A stretch of DNA of 64,000 nt from Smittia aterrima (GCA_033063855.1 CP093829.1:8442243-8506242); one strand, 5' to 3'. Numbered from the stretch's first letter, positions 53,130 through 62,150 are shown. The notes: a model not told the origin generated them from the letters alone. Made by a program: numbers and translations.

Positions 53130-53927
53130 ATGATGGAAGCAGCCATCGACTGATCGCTCTCTTCTCATTATTCTAATCACTTGCCTTCTTTTCCTCTATT
53201 TTTAGGCTCAACATAAAAGAAAAACAAGTTCGTTTCGATTGGCTCGTGTCACAAAATATAAAAGAATTAAAGAAATTAAGTGAAGCTAAACATTCATTTG
53301 AGAGGCAAACAAGCTGCGCCCTAACAGCCACAAATGTGGCAATCGCAAATTTAGAACATAACTACTTTAATTTTTTTCTTTATTTTTGCTTCATTCTCGT
53401 TTCAGAGTTCGGGATCATTATCTGACCCTTACGTTTGGAAGTTTTCTTGAACGAAGAGGAAATATGATAATTTCGCATGATAATTTCTGTGCAAGAGTCA
53501 GATAGTGATTCCCGAGGCATCGTAGATCGGCCAACTCACTCCGACAAGGAAGGAACATCCCAGAGAAAGGAAATCGGCATCATAAAGAAAATAAGAAAAT
53601 GTTTAAATGAATTAATAAAAAATGTTTTAAATATTTCAATTTGAATGTTTATACTTCACGAGTTTTTTATTCGACAAGCTCTAAGATTCCATTTACCAGC
53701 AAGACCTCTGGATCATGCTGGCAAGAAAATAATCAACATACTATACTGGGTGTAGAGTAGATGGATAACTAATTTGAAATTGTACATTGAAATGTAATTA
53801 GCAGGCAGTCGAGACTTCACAAAAAAAAGATTATCTCTAAATGATGAAGGAAGTTTTTAAAATAATTTATTCTGTTGAAGTTTAAAAAAATAAATATTTA
53901 GTCAATCGCTTTACGCTTTTACAAAAG
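53130..53927. other. Intergenic with inverted repeat, no further gene
   Basis: Besides the hairpin at 53410-53514 and a short CCAGCA..TGCTGG imperfect palindrome at about 53697-53722, nothing gene-like is seen. The last 60 bp before 53928 must hold the promoter of the first array gene. Confidence 0.4.
53410..53514. ncRNA. Pre-miRNA-like imperfect hairpin
   Basis: The arm CGGGATCATTATCTGACCCT (start 53410) pairs with the arm ending at 53514 over 23-24 nt, with one bulge, one G-U and two mismatches; the loop is 58 nt. Length, arm size and mismatch level fit an insect microRNA precursor with a long loop, but no known miRNA seed was recognised and the loop is longer than usual. It may instead be an inverted-repeat remnant. 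Confidence 0.3.
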
Positions 53928-54586
53928 ATGCGAAATTTTATTTTATCGCTTTGTCTTGTAGAGTTTTCTGTAATTTCTTTTTCTTTTGTTACCTTAATAA
54001 ATCAAGCTCCTTTTTATCGTCAATTTTTTTCTCTGATTCTAGGTTGGAGTCTTCATCATAGACAAAATAGACTTTCGGTTTAACAAAGCTTTGCTCAACG
54101 GATCTCTAAACCTTTTTAATGATGGCATTCACGACAGTCTGTTCAACCTAACCTGCGAATTTAAAGTAGAAATAAAGAATATATTTCTTTACTTGACCGT
54201 CAACATTCCAGAAAGCGAAAATGATAATCAATACAAACGGCAAATAATGAAAACAACTTTCAACACCGAAAAGTTTCTTCGAGGAATTTTCTCGAATGTC
54301 ATAGCTCAAGCGTTTAAAGAAAACTATTACAAGTCGATAGATTTTGAAGCAAAGCTTCCAGTAAAACCAGTGAGTTTAAATTTAATCAAAATATCAGAGA
54401 AGTATTTCAATTTTCTTCTAGGGAGTCTACAGGATGATCAACTTCTCAATGACCGATAATTTTGTTCCTCCGGTGTTGCAAACTCGTTATCATACGAACC
54501 TAAAGTTTGTCGCGAAACTTGCTGAAAAGAACTCAATCGCATTTCTGTACAACTTTGACTGCTATGGGAAAATTGGTAAAATTTAG
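53928..54586 (+). CDS. Secreted ML/DUF1091-like protein, array copy 1
   Basis: Three exons (53928-53969, 54043-54369, 54422-54586) give 177 aa. Exon 1 is 42 nt and encodes the signal peptide start (MRNFILSLCLVEFS), continued by VGVF in exon 2. The mature part keeps the array signatures NDGIHDSL, VNIPESENDNQYKR and, at the exon 2/3 joint, KP|GVYRMINFSMTDNFVPPV, ending YGKIGKI. The pattern Pro-x-x-Gly-x-Tyr followed by a beta-rich end resembles insect DUF1091 / MD-2-like secreted proteins, but the usual cysteines are mostly missing, so the family name is tentative. Copy 1 is the most divergent of the five: ALLNGSLNLFN replaces the ALCNASASFFN-type segment. Likely extracellular; ligand unknown. 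Confidence 0.85.
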
Positions 54587-54942
54587 GAATTGTAGTTATG
54601 AAGCAATGTCAAATTAAATATAATTGATGAGCTTAAAATAATTGTGCGTTTCTAAAAAGCTCTTTTTGAAAATTCATTCAGTCGACCATTCAAACTTTAG
54701 ATGCGATTTTTAATTTTGCAATTTTCTTTTTTTTAAAGTTTTCAAGGTTATGATCAATTTTATTTTATTTTCTGAAACAAGTCGGAAGAATAAAATTTAA
54801 TGGTGACCCTGATGCTGTCCGATTATAATCTCTAATGTATATAATTTTGTCAAATTATCTTTGCACGGTGCAGAGAACTTATAAATAAATTGTATCATTC
54901 GAATGTTTTTTTTCAGTCAACTGATGAAGTTGAATGCTGAAA
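54587..54942. other. Intergenic spacer in the array
   Basis: AT-rich spacer with the 3' UTR of copy 1 and the promoter of copy 2. No coding frame. Confidence 0.6.
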
Positions 54943-55599
54943 ATGCAGAAATACTTTTTGCTGCTTTGTCTCATGAAGTTTTCTGTAAACTATATTTTCT
55001 ATTATTTTTACAAAAAAAAATTATAAACTTTTTATTTCGTGATCTAGGTTGGAATCGTTCTCATAAACGAATTGAACTTTAAGTTTAACAAAGCTTGGTG
55101 CAATGCATCAGCGAGTATTTTCAACGATGGCATCCACGACACGCTAATTAACACAACATTCAACTGTAAAGTTGCAATTGAAGATTTGATGGCTTACGCG
55201 ACTATCAACATCCCAGAGAACGAAAATGATAATAATTACAAAAGAATATTTGTGAAAACAGCTTTCAAACTCGACAAAGCTCTTCGTGGAATTTTGTCGA
55301 ATATCATCGTTGAAGCACTTTTGGAAAATTTTCACAAGTCATTAGACTTCGAAATGAAGTTTCCTATAAAACCAGTGAGTTTACCATTTGAAGAAGATCA
55401 AAAAGCAACTAGAATTTTATTATAGGGAATCTACAGAGTGACCAACTTCTCATTCACTGATAAATATATTCCACCATTATTGCAAACTCGTTATCATACG
55501 TTCTTGAGGTTTGTTGCGAAGTTTTCAGGAAAGAAGTCAATGGCGTTTTTGTTTAGCTATGATGGCTATGGCAAAATTGGTAAAGTCAACCATGAGTAG
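54943..55599 (+). CDS. Secreted ML/DUF1091-like protein, array copy 2
   Basis: Exons 54943-54984, 55048-55374 and 55426-55599 join in phase to 180 aa. The signal peptide exon encodes MQKYFLLLCLMKFS. Conserved segments are FNDGIHDTLINTTFN, INIPENENDNNYKR, LDKALRGILSN and KP|GIYRVTNFSFTDKYIPPL, with YDGYGKIGK near the end. The C-terminus is three residues longer than in copies 1 and 3, ending KVNHE, a feature shared only with copy 4. Intron 2 contains an in-frame stop, so reading through it truncates the product. The shared tail links copies 2 and 4 as closest relatives. Confidence 0.87.
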
Positions 55600-55615
55600 T
55601 TTTTCAAAAAAACCT

Positions 55616-55838
55616 TTCAACTATCGAAATGTTTTTGTAATATTGTTATCTTTGGATTTGCAAAAATAGTCTAAATTTTAATTGTCGATGATGACGAGCA
55701 TATGCATTTATGTCAGATCAACTGTTAATGGTGCAGGAAGCGTTTAAAATAAATTGTTCGTTTTTACTGAAACTTTTGAAAGTCATTTAGTCTTCCACTC
55801 AAATTTCAACTTGTCGGCAACAGTTTCAAGCAGAAGAT
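55616..55838 (+). repeat. Spacer repeat, first copy (before array copy 3)
   Basis: About 215-220 bp from the AATATTGTTATCTTTGG motif to the ATG region are matched at better than about 90% by 57600-57810. It carries the 3' UTR end of copy 2 (AATAAATTG at about 55749) and the promoter of copy 3. Confidence 0.8.
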
Positions 55839-56480
55839 GCGATATTTTATTTTGCTATTTTGTCTCGTGAAGTTTTCTGTAATTTAATTAGTTTTACTTC
55901 TAATTTATTAAACTCATTTTGCTGTCTCGTGGTCTTAGGTTGGAATTTTTTTAATGAATGAGTTGGACCTTCGCTATAACAAAGCTTTGTGCAATGTATC
56001 AGCGGGTTTGCACAATGATGGAATCCACGATACTCTAATCAACTCAACTCTCGACAGTAAAGTAGAAATTAAAAGTATGTTTATTTACTTTACAGTAAAT
56101 ATCCCCGAAAACGAAAATGATAATCTGTACAGGAGAGAATTTATAAAAATAACTTTCAATGCTGACAAGATTCTTCGCGGGATTTACTCGAATGTTATCG
56201 CCCTAGCATTTATGGAAAACTTCTTCAAATCAATAGACTTTGAAGCGAAGTTTCCTTTAAAACCAGTGAGTTAACTTTTTGAAAAACGTTGAAAAATATA
56301 AACTTTTTCTTCTAGGGAATCTACAGGATGACCAACTTCTCATTGACTGATAAATTTATTCCGCCAGTGTTGCAAACTCGATATCATGGAATAATGAGAG
56401 TTATTAGTAAAATTTCTGGAATGAAGTCACCGGCATTTTTATTCAGCGTTGATGGCTATGGCAAAATTATTAAAATCTAA
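55837..56480 (+). CDS. Secreted ML/DUF1091-like protein, array copy 3
   Basis: Exons 55837-55878, 55939-56265 and 56316-56480 give 177 aa. The signal exon encodes MRYFILLFCLVKFS. Signatures are NDGIHDTLINSTLD, VNIPENENDNLYRR, ADKILRGIYSN and GIYRMTNFSLTDKFIPPV, ending YGKIIKI. The upstream 215 bp are almost the same as those in front of copy 5, so the promoter was probably copied with the gene. Exon 2 is exactly 327 nt, as in copies 1, 2 and 4. Confidence 0.87.
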
Positions 56481-56774
56481 AATTTCCGTTATGAACTTAA
56501 GAAAACTCGCCAAATTATGTATTTGTGGTGTAGGAAGTTTTTAAAATAAAGTTATTGAGTAAGATGAAATATAAAAAATGTTTCGGATCGGAGCTGATTA
56601 CTGGAAGGTGACATTAAGCATCCTGGAAATCAATTTTGTAATTAAAAATTTAATGGCAACTCTGGTGCATTTAGAAAAAAGATTGCTTAAATAATTTTTG
56701 TAAAATTAACTTTGTACGAGCAGAAAAATTTAAACTTTTCAGTCATAACCGGAATCTTCAAGTTCTCGTAGAAG
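56481..56774. other. Intergenic spacer between copies 3 and 4
   Basis: Unlike the other two downstream spacers, it is not part of the repeated 215-bp block. It contains AATAAA-type signals for copy 3 (about 56545) and presumably the promoter of copy 4. Confidence 0.5.
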
Positions 56775-57430
56775 ATGCGTAATTTTATTTTGCTGTTATG
56801 TCTCGCTAAGCTCTCTGTAACTTTACTTTTCATGGAATATTGTAAACAATCTGCATCACTTTTGTTATGTTATTTTAGATTGGAATCGTTTTCATAAACG
56901 AATTAAATTTTCGGTTCAACAAAGATTTGTGCAATGCATCAGCGAGTTTTTTCAACGATGGAATTCACGACACTCTTGTCAACGCAACATTCGACTCTAA
57001 AATAGAAACCAAAAGTATGATTATCTATGTCACTATCAACATCCCAGAAAACAATAATGATAATGAGTACAAAAGAGAGTTTTTAAAAGCAGCTTTCAAC
57101 GCCGATAAAGCTCTTCGCGGAATCTTCACTAATTTCATCGCTCAAGTTTACTTGGAAAATCTTCACAAATCGTTAGATTTTGAATATACGTTTCCCTTGA
57201 AAGCAGTAAGTGAAAGTTTCTAAAAATAATCAAGTAAAGCTTGAAATTTTTTTTAGGGAATCTACAAGATGATCAACTATTCATTTACCGAAAAGTTTAT
57301 TCCATTGGCTCTACAAACTCGGTATCATGTTATCATGAGATTTGTTGGAAAAGTTTCCGGAAAGAAGTCACCGGCGTTTTTGTTTAGCTATGATGCCTAT
57401 GGCAAAATTGGTAAAGTCGCCCATGAATAG
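56775..57430 (+). CDS. Secreted ML/DUF1091-like protein, array copy 4
   Basis: Exons 56775-56816, 56879-57205 and 57257-57430 give 180 aa. Exon 1 encodes MRNFILLLCLAKLS. Signatures are FFNDGIHDTLVNATFD, INIPENNNDNEYKR, ADKALRGIFTN and, at the exon 2/3 joint, KA|GIYKMINYSFTEKFIPLA. The C-terminus ends KVAHE, the same extended form as copy 2, and the first bases of its 3' UTR also match copy 2. That similarity is then broken by about 130 bp of unrelated sequence before the shared spacer resumes. Confidence 0.87.
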
Positions 57431-57473
57431 CTTTCAAAAAACCTTTCAACTATCGAAATGTTGAAGTATTAAT

Positions 57474-57599
57474 CAAACCATTTTCTACTCGTAATATCCC
57501 AGACACAATTTTTATGTAATTTTAAAAAGGGTTTCAAAAGAATGATTCTATTTCGGAAGCATAAAAAAATCAACGTCCTTGAATTCCCGTGTCGCATCT
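57474..57599. other. About 125-bp insertion in a duplicated spacer
   Basis: Aligning the sequence after copy 2 with that after copy 4, both run together to ATCGAAATGTT (ending about 55634 and 57464) and again from AATATTGTTATC (about 55641 and 57603). Only the second carries the extra sequence in between, which includes ATATCCCAGACACAATTTTT. It has no coding capacity and no clear terminal repeats. Confidence 0.55.
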
Positions 57600-57810
57600 A
57601 GTAATATTGTTATCTTTGGATTTGCAAAAATAGTCAAAATTTTAATTGTCGATGATGACGAGCAGATGCATTTATGTAAACTTGTCAGATCAACTGATAA
57701 TGGTGCAGGAAGCTTTTAAAATAAATTGTTTGTTTTTACTGAAACTTTTGAAAGTCATTTAGTCTTCCACTCAAATTTCAAGTTATTGGCAACAGTTTCA
57801 AGCAGAAGAT
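57600..57810 (+). repeat. Spacer repeat, second copy (before array copy 5)
   Basis: Near-identical to 55640-55838, with small indels such as an added AAACTTG near 57680. Supports copying of the copy 2-copy 3 unit to make copy 4-copy 5, or the reverse. Confidence 0.8.
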
Positions 57811-58452
57811 GAGAAATTTATCTTTGCTATTTTGTCTCGTAAAGTTTTCTGTACGTTTTATTTATTATTTAATTAAAACCACGTTTACAATGCGAGATTT
57901 TAGGTTGGAATCGTTATCATAAATCGATTGAACTTTCGCTTCAACAAAGAGTTGTACAACAATGCTTCAGCAAGTATTTATAACGATGGGATTCATGACA
58001 CTCTGGTCAACATAACCTACGACGCTAACTTTGAAACTGAAAAATTAATTGTGTACTTGACCATCAACATTCCAGAGGACGAAAATGACAATCAGTACAA
58101 AAAACAATTTATTAAAACATCTTTCAACGTCGAGAAGGTTCTGCGCGGAATTTACTCAAATTTCATTGCTAAAGCTTACTTGGAAAACATGTACAAAGCG
58201 ATTGATTTTGAAATTAAGTTTCCTTTAAAACCAGTGAGTTTAACATTTTCTAAAACAACGGAAAACAATTTGATCTTTTTCTTCAAGGGAATCTACAGAT
58301 TTATCAACTTTTCGTACACCGATAAATTTATTCCACTGGATATGCGAACTCGTTTCTTTGCGAACTTGAGATATGTTGGGAGAGTTTCCGGAAAGAAGTC
58401 ACCAGCGTTTTTCTACAACTATGAACTCTTTGGCAGAATTGGTAAAATTTAA
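57809..58452 (+). CDS. Secreted ML/DUF1091-like protein, array copy 5
   Basis: Exons 57809-57850, 57904-58233 and 58288-58452 give 178 aa. Exon 1 encodes MRNLSLLFCLVKFS. Exon 2 is 330 nt, one codon longer than in the other copies (an extra Asn in LYNNASASIYN). Signatures are YNDGIHDTLVNITYD, INIPEDENDNQYKK, VEKVLRGIYSN and GIYRFINFSYTDKFIPLD, ending FGRIGKI. Intron 2 is 54 nt with no in-frame stop, so a retained intron would add 18 residues without breaking the frame; splicing is still preferred because the GT..AG sites and the joined sequence match all other copies. Confidence 0.87.
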
Positions 58453-58886
58453 AATTTTCATGATGAAACTGAGACTTTTGAGTTATATTGGTGACGGCAG
58501 CTTTTACAATAAATATTTGGTGTTGTTTTATTAAAGTCATTAAAACCTTAAGTGCATTAGTTCAAAACAAAAGCTTTTCAGAAAACAACAACATGATCAC
58601 AAGTCACTAGCGGTGCCACGCGAGTTCATAATTAGAAAATTACCGAAACACTTGAAGAGTCAACGCCGTGAAGAAATAACAAAATATTTTAGAAATTTGA
58701 CGATAAGAGGAACGTTATCAACGTCGAGCAATTTTATAATTTCGTTGATTTTCGTGGAAATAATTTTTGATAAGATTTGTTTGTCCAGGTTCATCTTCAG
58801 AGTTCAAATTTGAGAATAAAATCTGTGTGATTGTCAACCTGCAGCTCAGTTTGTGATTGGACTTTTAAGTGAGAAGTAAGCAAAAG
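58453..58886. other. Intergenic and promoter region of the LRR gene
   Basis: A 66-codon frame at 58613-58813 (starting with GTG) lacks motifs and is not called. An initiator-like CTCAGTTT near 58846 lies about 40 bp before the LRR gene start. Confidence 0.4.
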
Positions 58887-59801
58887 ATGAAAATTTTTGT
58901 TTTGTTTATTCTTTCGATTCTCCTGATTGGAGCTAATTCGAGAAATGTTTGTGATGTAAGCTACGAGAAAGCAAGCACAGGTTGTACATTTAAAAATCAA
59001 AATGTTGACGATGATTGTGACGTGTGTGAAGATGATATTGACTATCGCTTAGCTGGAGCAAAAGTGAATTTCGAGCCTCAAAATGTTTATTGGGTGGAAA
59101 TAATAAACTCAACGTTCGTGAAGCCAAAGTCGATAACTCAACCGTTTAAAAGAGCAAAGCGAGTGAACATTTTGGGCTGTAGAGGACTGAAAAATGTTGA
59201 TGTCCCGTTGTTTGATAGACAAATCGTTTTAATCTCAATTTTCATGACGGATCTTGAGAATGTTGGTCCAAATATTTTCAAAGATTCCCCTGAAATCGGA
59301 GCTTTGATTCTGACCAAGGACTCAATTAAAACCATCGACGAAAATGCGTTCAGAAGTCTTCTTAAGTTAAGATCTTTGGATTTAGGACACAATGAGATCA
59401 AAGCACTGAATGATGACACTTTCGCTGACAACGTTTACTTGGAAAGCTTGAATTTAGACCACAACAATCTCGTCGCCATTAATTCTCGTTTGTTTTCGAG
59501 GAACAGAAACCTTAGAAGCTTAGATGTTCAAGGAAACAAAATATGGTTGATTGAAGAGGGATTCGCAAACAACTTGGGAAAGCTCTCACACCTGAATCTC
59601 AAGTCAAACAAATGTACAAACGTTTCTGTCGATGATGACGATGAAGAAGAGTTGGATACTTCACTGAGCATTTGTTATCGCAATCACAAAACTTTTATGG
59701 GTGAAACTGCAAGAGAAACTCCTAGAAAATCAAAGAAAAAATCCAAAAAATCTTCGGACTCTTCCGATTCCTCCAATTCCTCGGATTCTAATGACTCGTA
59801 A
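58887..59801 (+). CDS. Secreted leucine-rich-repeat protein
   Basis: Single-exon frame of 304 aa from the ATG at 58887; the frame is open a few codons earlier but without an ATG. Residues 1 to about 19 are a signal peptide (MKIFVLFILSILLIGANS). A short Cys/Asp-rich part (CDVSYEKASTGC..DDDCDVCEDD) precedes LRRs clearest at about 165-250, with repeats such as LRSLDLGHNEIKALNDDTF and LESLNLDHNNLVAINSRLF. An acidic DDDDEEE patch and a tail of Lys then Ser/Asp repeats (KSKKKSKKSSDSSDSSNSSD) close the protein. No membrane anchor is seen, so it is likely extracellular. Short insect secreted LRR proteins of this kind are common and fast-evolving; the exact role is unknown. Confidence 0.85.
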   Translation: MKIFVLFILSILLIGANSRNVCDVSYEKASTGCTFKNQNVDDDCDVCEDDIDYRLAGAKVNFEPQNVYWVEIINSTFVKPKSITQPFKRAKRVNILGCRGLKNVDVPLFDRQIVLISIFMTDLENVGPNIFKDSPEIGALILTKDSIKTIDENAFRSLLKLRSLDLGHNEIKALNDDTFADNVYLESLNLDHNNLVAINSRLFSRNRNLRSLDVQGNKIWLIEEGFANNLGKLSHLNLKSNKCTNVSVDDDDEEELDTSLSICYRNHKTFMGETARETPRKSKKKSKKSSDSSDSSNSSDSNDS

Positions 59802-59958
59802 AATTAATCTTCAAGCTTTGATGTTCAATTCTGAAATGAGTTCAAATATTAGTCGAAATAAAATATTCGTAATAATTATGAGTCACTTAAATTTATCTGA
59901 TACTAAAGTTGATGAAATACTTTTTCTAATTAGTCAATTTTCAATTTCAGTGCTTGAA

Positions 59959-60147
59959 ATGCAGTTCTCTCGTTTAGTCATGTTAACTTTTCTTATTCAC
60001 ATTATCAAGTGCAAAGAGCTTTTAATATTACGTGAAAGCTTTGGCGAGGTTAACTGGATTAGCATAGGTTGTAAGATTATAGCGAATGTACATGTCGATG
60101 ATTTCACGACAGTCAACATTATTTATCATTGCATCAAAGTTGATTGA
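59959..60147 (+). CDS. Possible short secreted protein or truncated LRR gene remnant
   Basis: ATG at 59959 gives 62 aa starting MQFSRLVMLTFLIHIIKC, which has signal-peptide form, followed by a stretch containing NWISIGCKI and VHVDDFTTVNIIYHC. A TTTCAGTGC initiator-like motif lies just before. The ..W..xGC.. pattern recalls the cysteine cap of insect secreted LRR proteins, so this may be a cut-down relative of the LRR gene upstream. It ends without a repeat region. A chance frame cannot be ruled out. Confidence 0.35.
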   Translation: MQFSRLVMLTFLIHIIKCKELLILRESFGEVNWISIGCKIIANVHVDDFTTVNIIYHCIKVD

Positions 60148-60549
60148 ATCTACAGGCGATTTTATTAGCGAAATAATTTATAAGTCTAATCGACCTCGTT
60201 GAGGAATGTGTTGAAATATACTTCTAAAAGTAACAAATATAACTTTACCTCAATACCCAAAGTAGTTTCTTCTATTCTCAATCGTTTCAGTGTGGCCTGA
60301 GTAAATTAGAGAACAAGTTTCAGTCTTGTGAGATGAACAATTTTTTAAAAGGCAAAGGAAAGATTTTCTGGTATTTTGTCTAATTAGTTTTCAGGTAAAT
60401 TTCGGTCCCTAAATTTGCGGTTCAGAACCGCTTCACTCATTTCGGTCTCAGCATTCGATAAGGTAACATTCAACTCTCTCTTCTGAAAGTTTAAAAAATA
60501 TTTTAATTCTTTTAAATTCTATTTTCATTTTTAGATAAAGATAAACATT
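60148..60549. promoter_or_regulatory. Promoter, 5' UTR and 5' UTR intron of the F-box gene
   Basis: A TCTCAGCATTC initiator-like motif near 60445 is followed by a likely 5' UTR exon ending AAG|GTAACATT, and by an acceptor CATTTTTAG at 60534; this gives an intron of 60463-60534 in front of the ATG at 60550. A short perfect hairpin GCGGTTCAGAACCGC lies at about 60418-60432. Confidence 0.4.
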
Positions 60550-61971
60550 ATGGAGAAAAGCCAATCAGCGATAGCCACTAAGAAAATGTCATTGAAGAGA
60601 AAAATTTCCATCGACGTTCCAATCGTTGAAAGCAAGGCAGAGGATGAAATAAAAGCAGAAGCATCAGAAGTTATGAATGAAAATCTTGACAAGAAAATCA
60701 TTAAATTATCTGAGGTAACTAACATGGATCCTTTGGAATATTTCTCACGTTTTCTCGGCATTCCTGAGATGATCTTAGAACATTTAAGCGGAAAAGAATT
60801 ATTAGAAACTTCAGAAGTCAGTTCAAGTTGGTACAACTTCATTGCTTCTTTGAAAGTTCTCATGCAGAAAGTTAAAATTGTTTTTAAAAGTGATTTTGAT
60901 TACAACGGTGAAGATTTTGTTCGGAACATACGTTCGGAAGATTACAATTGGCTGAAGAACAGCTCGAGGTTGTATCAAAACATTTTTCTCGGACGAAACT
61001 ACGGTTATACTATGAAAGATGCAAATGAGAGAGAACTCTTAGAAGGCGACTGCATAACCAATTCCCAACTTGATGTTTTTTATAGTAAGGCTCACGAATG
61101 GAAAAATGTTTCACTCCATTATGTTTGTTTTAGAAAAAAAGTCGATCTGTGGAAATTGCTCTCATCAGTCGAATCATCAGTAGAAGGCATTTTTGTCAGA
61201 TTTTGTGGCTTCCGTACATTGGAAGATCCACCTTCAGAGCTTGAATCTTTCAAAGCTTTAAAGTTTCCAAAGCTGAAAAAAATTCAAATGCATTTTTTTG
61301 AAAACAGCGACATTTTTATCAGATTTTTATTAAACTCTGTTGCTATCGAAGAGCTTGATTTAGAAGACATTTTTAATAAAGTTGGTAAAGATATTTTTCT
61401 AGAAATCCTCGTAAACTTCGACAAACTAACAAGATTGAAAATTTATTCAAGAATCGTAAATCAAATATTCGAAGATGAATCTTGGAAAATGTTCCAATTC
61501 AAGCTTAAGAGTTTGGCAATATGGAATACTAGTCACAGTATGTTAGGCACCAACTTTCGGAACTTCCTCAAGTCACAAAGCGATTATCTCGAGTCGTTGT
61601 CGGTTAACTTCTGCTATGATGAAAAGGAAACCTTAAACGCGATCATGCAAATGCCAAAACTGAAGAATCTCTCTCTCAATTATTTTGACGCTTTTTCCGA
61701 AAATGAGATTCCAATTACTATATCAACCTCAATCACTGAACTAACTTTGCATAAACGTGCTAACGCATTCAGCCTCAAATTTTTATTAAATTCAATGCCG
61801 AAAGTAACAAAACTTACACTAATCTCATTCATCGATGAAGAAGATTTTAAAATGTTGAAATCAATGAATAGAAAGTTTGAAAAAATTTATGGTATAGAAC
61901 TGAAAGGAGTTAGCATAAAGGAAATGGAAGAAATTTTGACCAAAAATTATACTCCAATAATTATACGCTAG
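60550..61971 (+). CDS. F-box protein with LRR-like C-terminal region
   Basis: One uninterrupted 473-aa frame. A basic and acidic N-terminal part (1 to about 55) is followed by an F-box-like segment at about 58-105 (LGIPEMILEHLSGKELLETS then SSWYNFIASL), with the conserved P, L and W positions. The rest consists of irregular Leu/Ile/Phe-rich repeats (IEELDLEDIF, LKSLAIWNTS, MPKLKNLSLNYF, MPKVTKLTLISF) typical of degenerate F-box LRRs. Such proteins are substrate receptors of SCF ubiquitin ligases, with the F-box binding Skp1. No orthologue in Drosophila is recognised; single-exon, fast-evolving F-box families are common in nematoceran flies. Cytoplasmic or nuclear, no signal peptide. Confidence 0.85.
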   Translation: MEKSQSAIATKKMSLKRKISIDVPIVESKAEDEIKAEASEVMNENLDKKIIKLSEVTNMDPLEYFSRFLGIPEMILEHLSGKELLETSEVSSSWYNFIASLKVLMQKVKIVFKSDFDYNGEDFVRNIRSEDYNWLKNSSRLYQNIFLGRNYGYTMKDANERELLEGDCITNSQLDVFYSKAHEWKNVSLHYVCFRKKVDLWKLLSSVESSVEGIFVRFCGFRTLEDPPSELESFKALKFPKLKKIQMHFFENSDIFIRFLLNSVAIEELDLEDIFNKVGKDIFLEILVNFDKLTRLKIYSRIVNQIFEDESWKMFQFKLKSLAIWNTSHSMLGTNFRNFLKSQSDYLESLSVNFCYDEKETLNAIMQMPKLKNLSLNYFDAFSENEIPITISTSITELTLHKRANAFSLKFLLNSMPKVTKLTLISFIDEEDFKMLKSMNRKFEKIYGIELKGVSIKEMEEILTKNYTPIIIR

Positions 61972-62111
61972 AGATAGATTGTTAAGACGAAGTTAATAAA
62001 AAAAAATTCTTTCTATTAATTACCTAAATTTATTTTTTTCCTTTTCCAAGACACATTCTTTTAAATTGAGAGAAAAATTGCCTTTAAGAGTTTTTAATAA
62101 TAACATCTTAC
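61972..62111. other. 3' UTR of F-box gene
   Basis: Short AT-rich stretch after the F-box stop with AATAAA at about 61995. No exon 2 for the orphan OBP exon to the right is present here. Confidence 0.5.
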
Positions 62112-62150
62112 AAGAACCGAAAGTAAAGCAGCGAGAATGAAAAGTTTCAT
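62112..62150 (-). pseudogene. Orphan OBP-type signal-peptide exon
   Basis: On the minus strand ATG at 62150 encodes MKLFILAALLSVL in 39 nt, followed directly by a donor GTAAGA. The intact OBP 0.8 kb to the right has exactly the same layout: a 39-nt exon encoding MKFFIVAALLVAA then GTAAGT. No OBP second exon follows before the F-box gene on the opposite strand, and none was seen further left. It looks like the remnant of a third OBP gene, cut between exon 1 and exon 2, or a still-used exon with a distant partner. Confidence 0.6.

Noticed and set aside
57928..58452. 174-codon single frame for array copy 5
   Set aside because: It starts inside exon 2 and reads through intron 2, missing the signal-peptide exon; the three-exon model matches all four sister copies.
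59701..60147. 148-codon frame overlapping the LRR gene end
   Set aside because: Its first part is a shadow of the LRR gene in another frame; only the part from the ATG at 59959 is considered.
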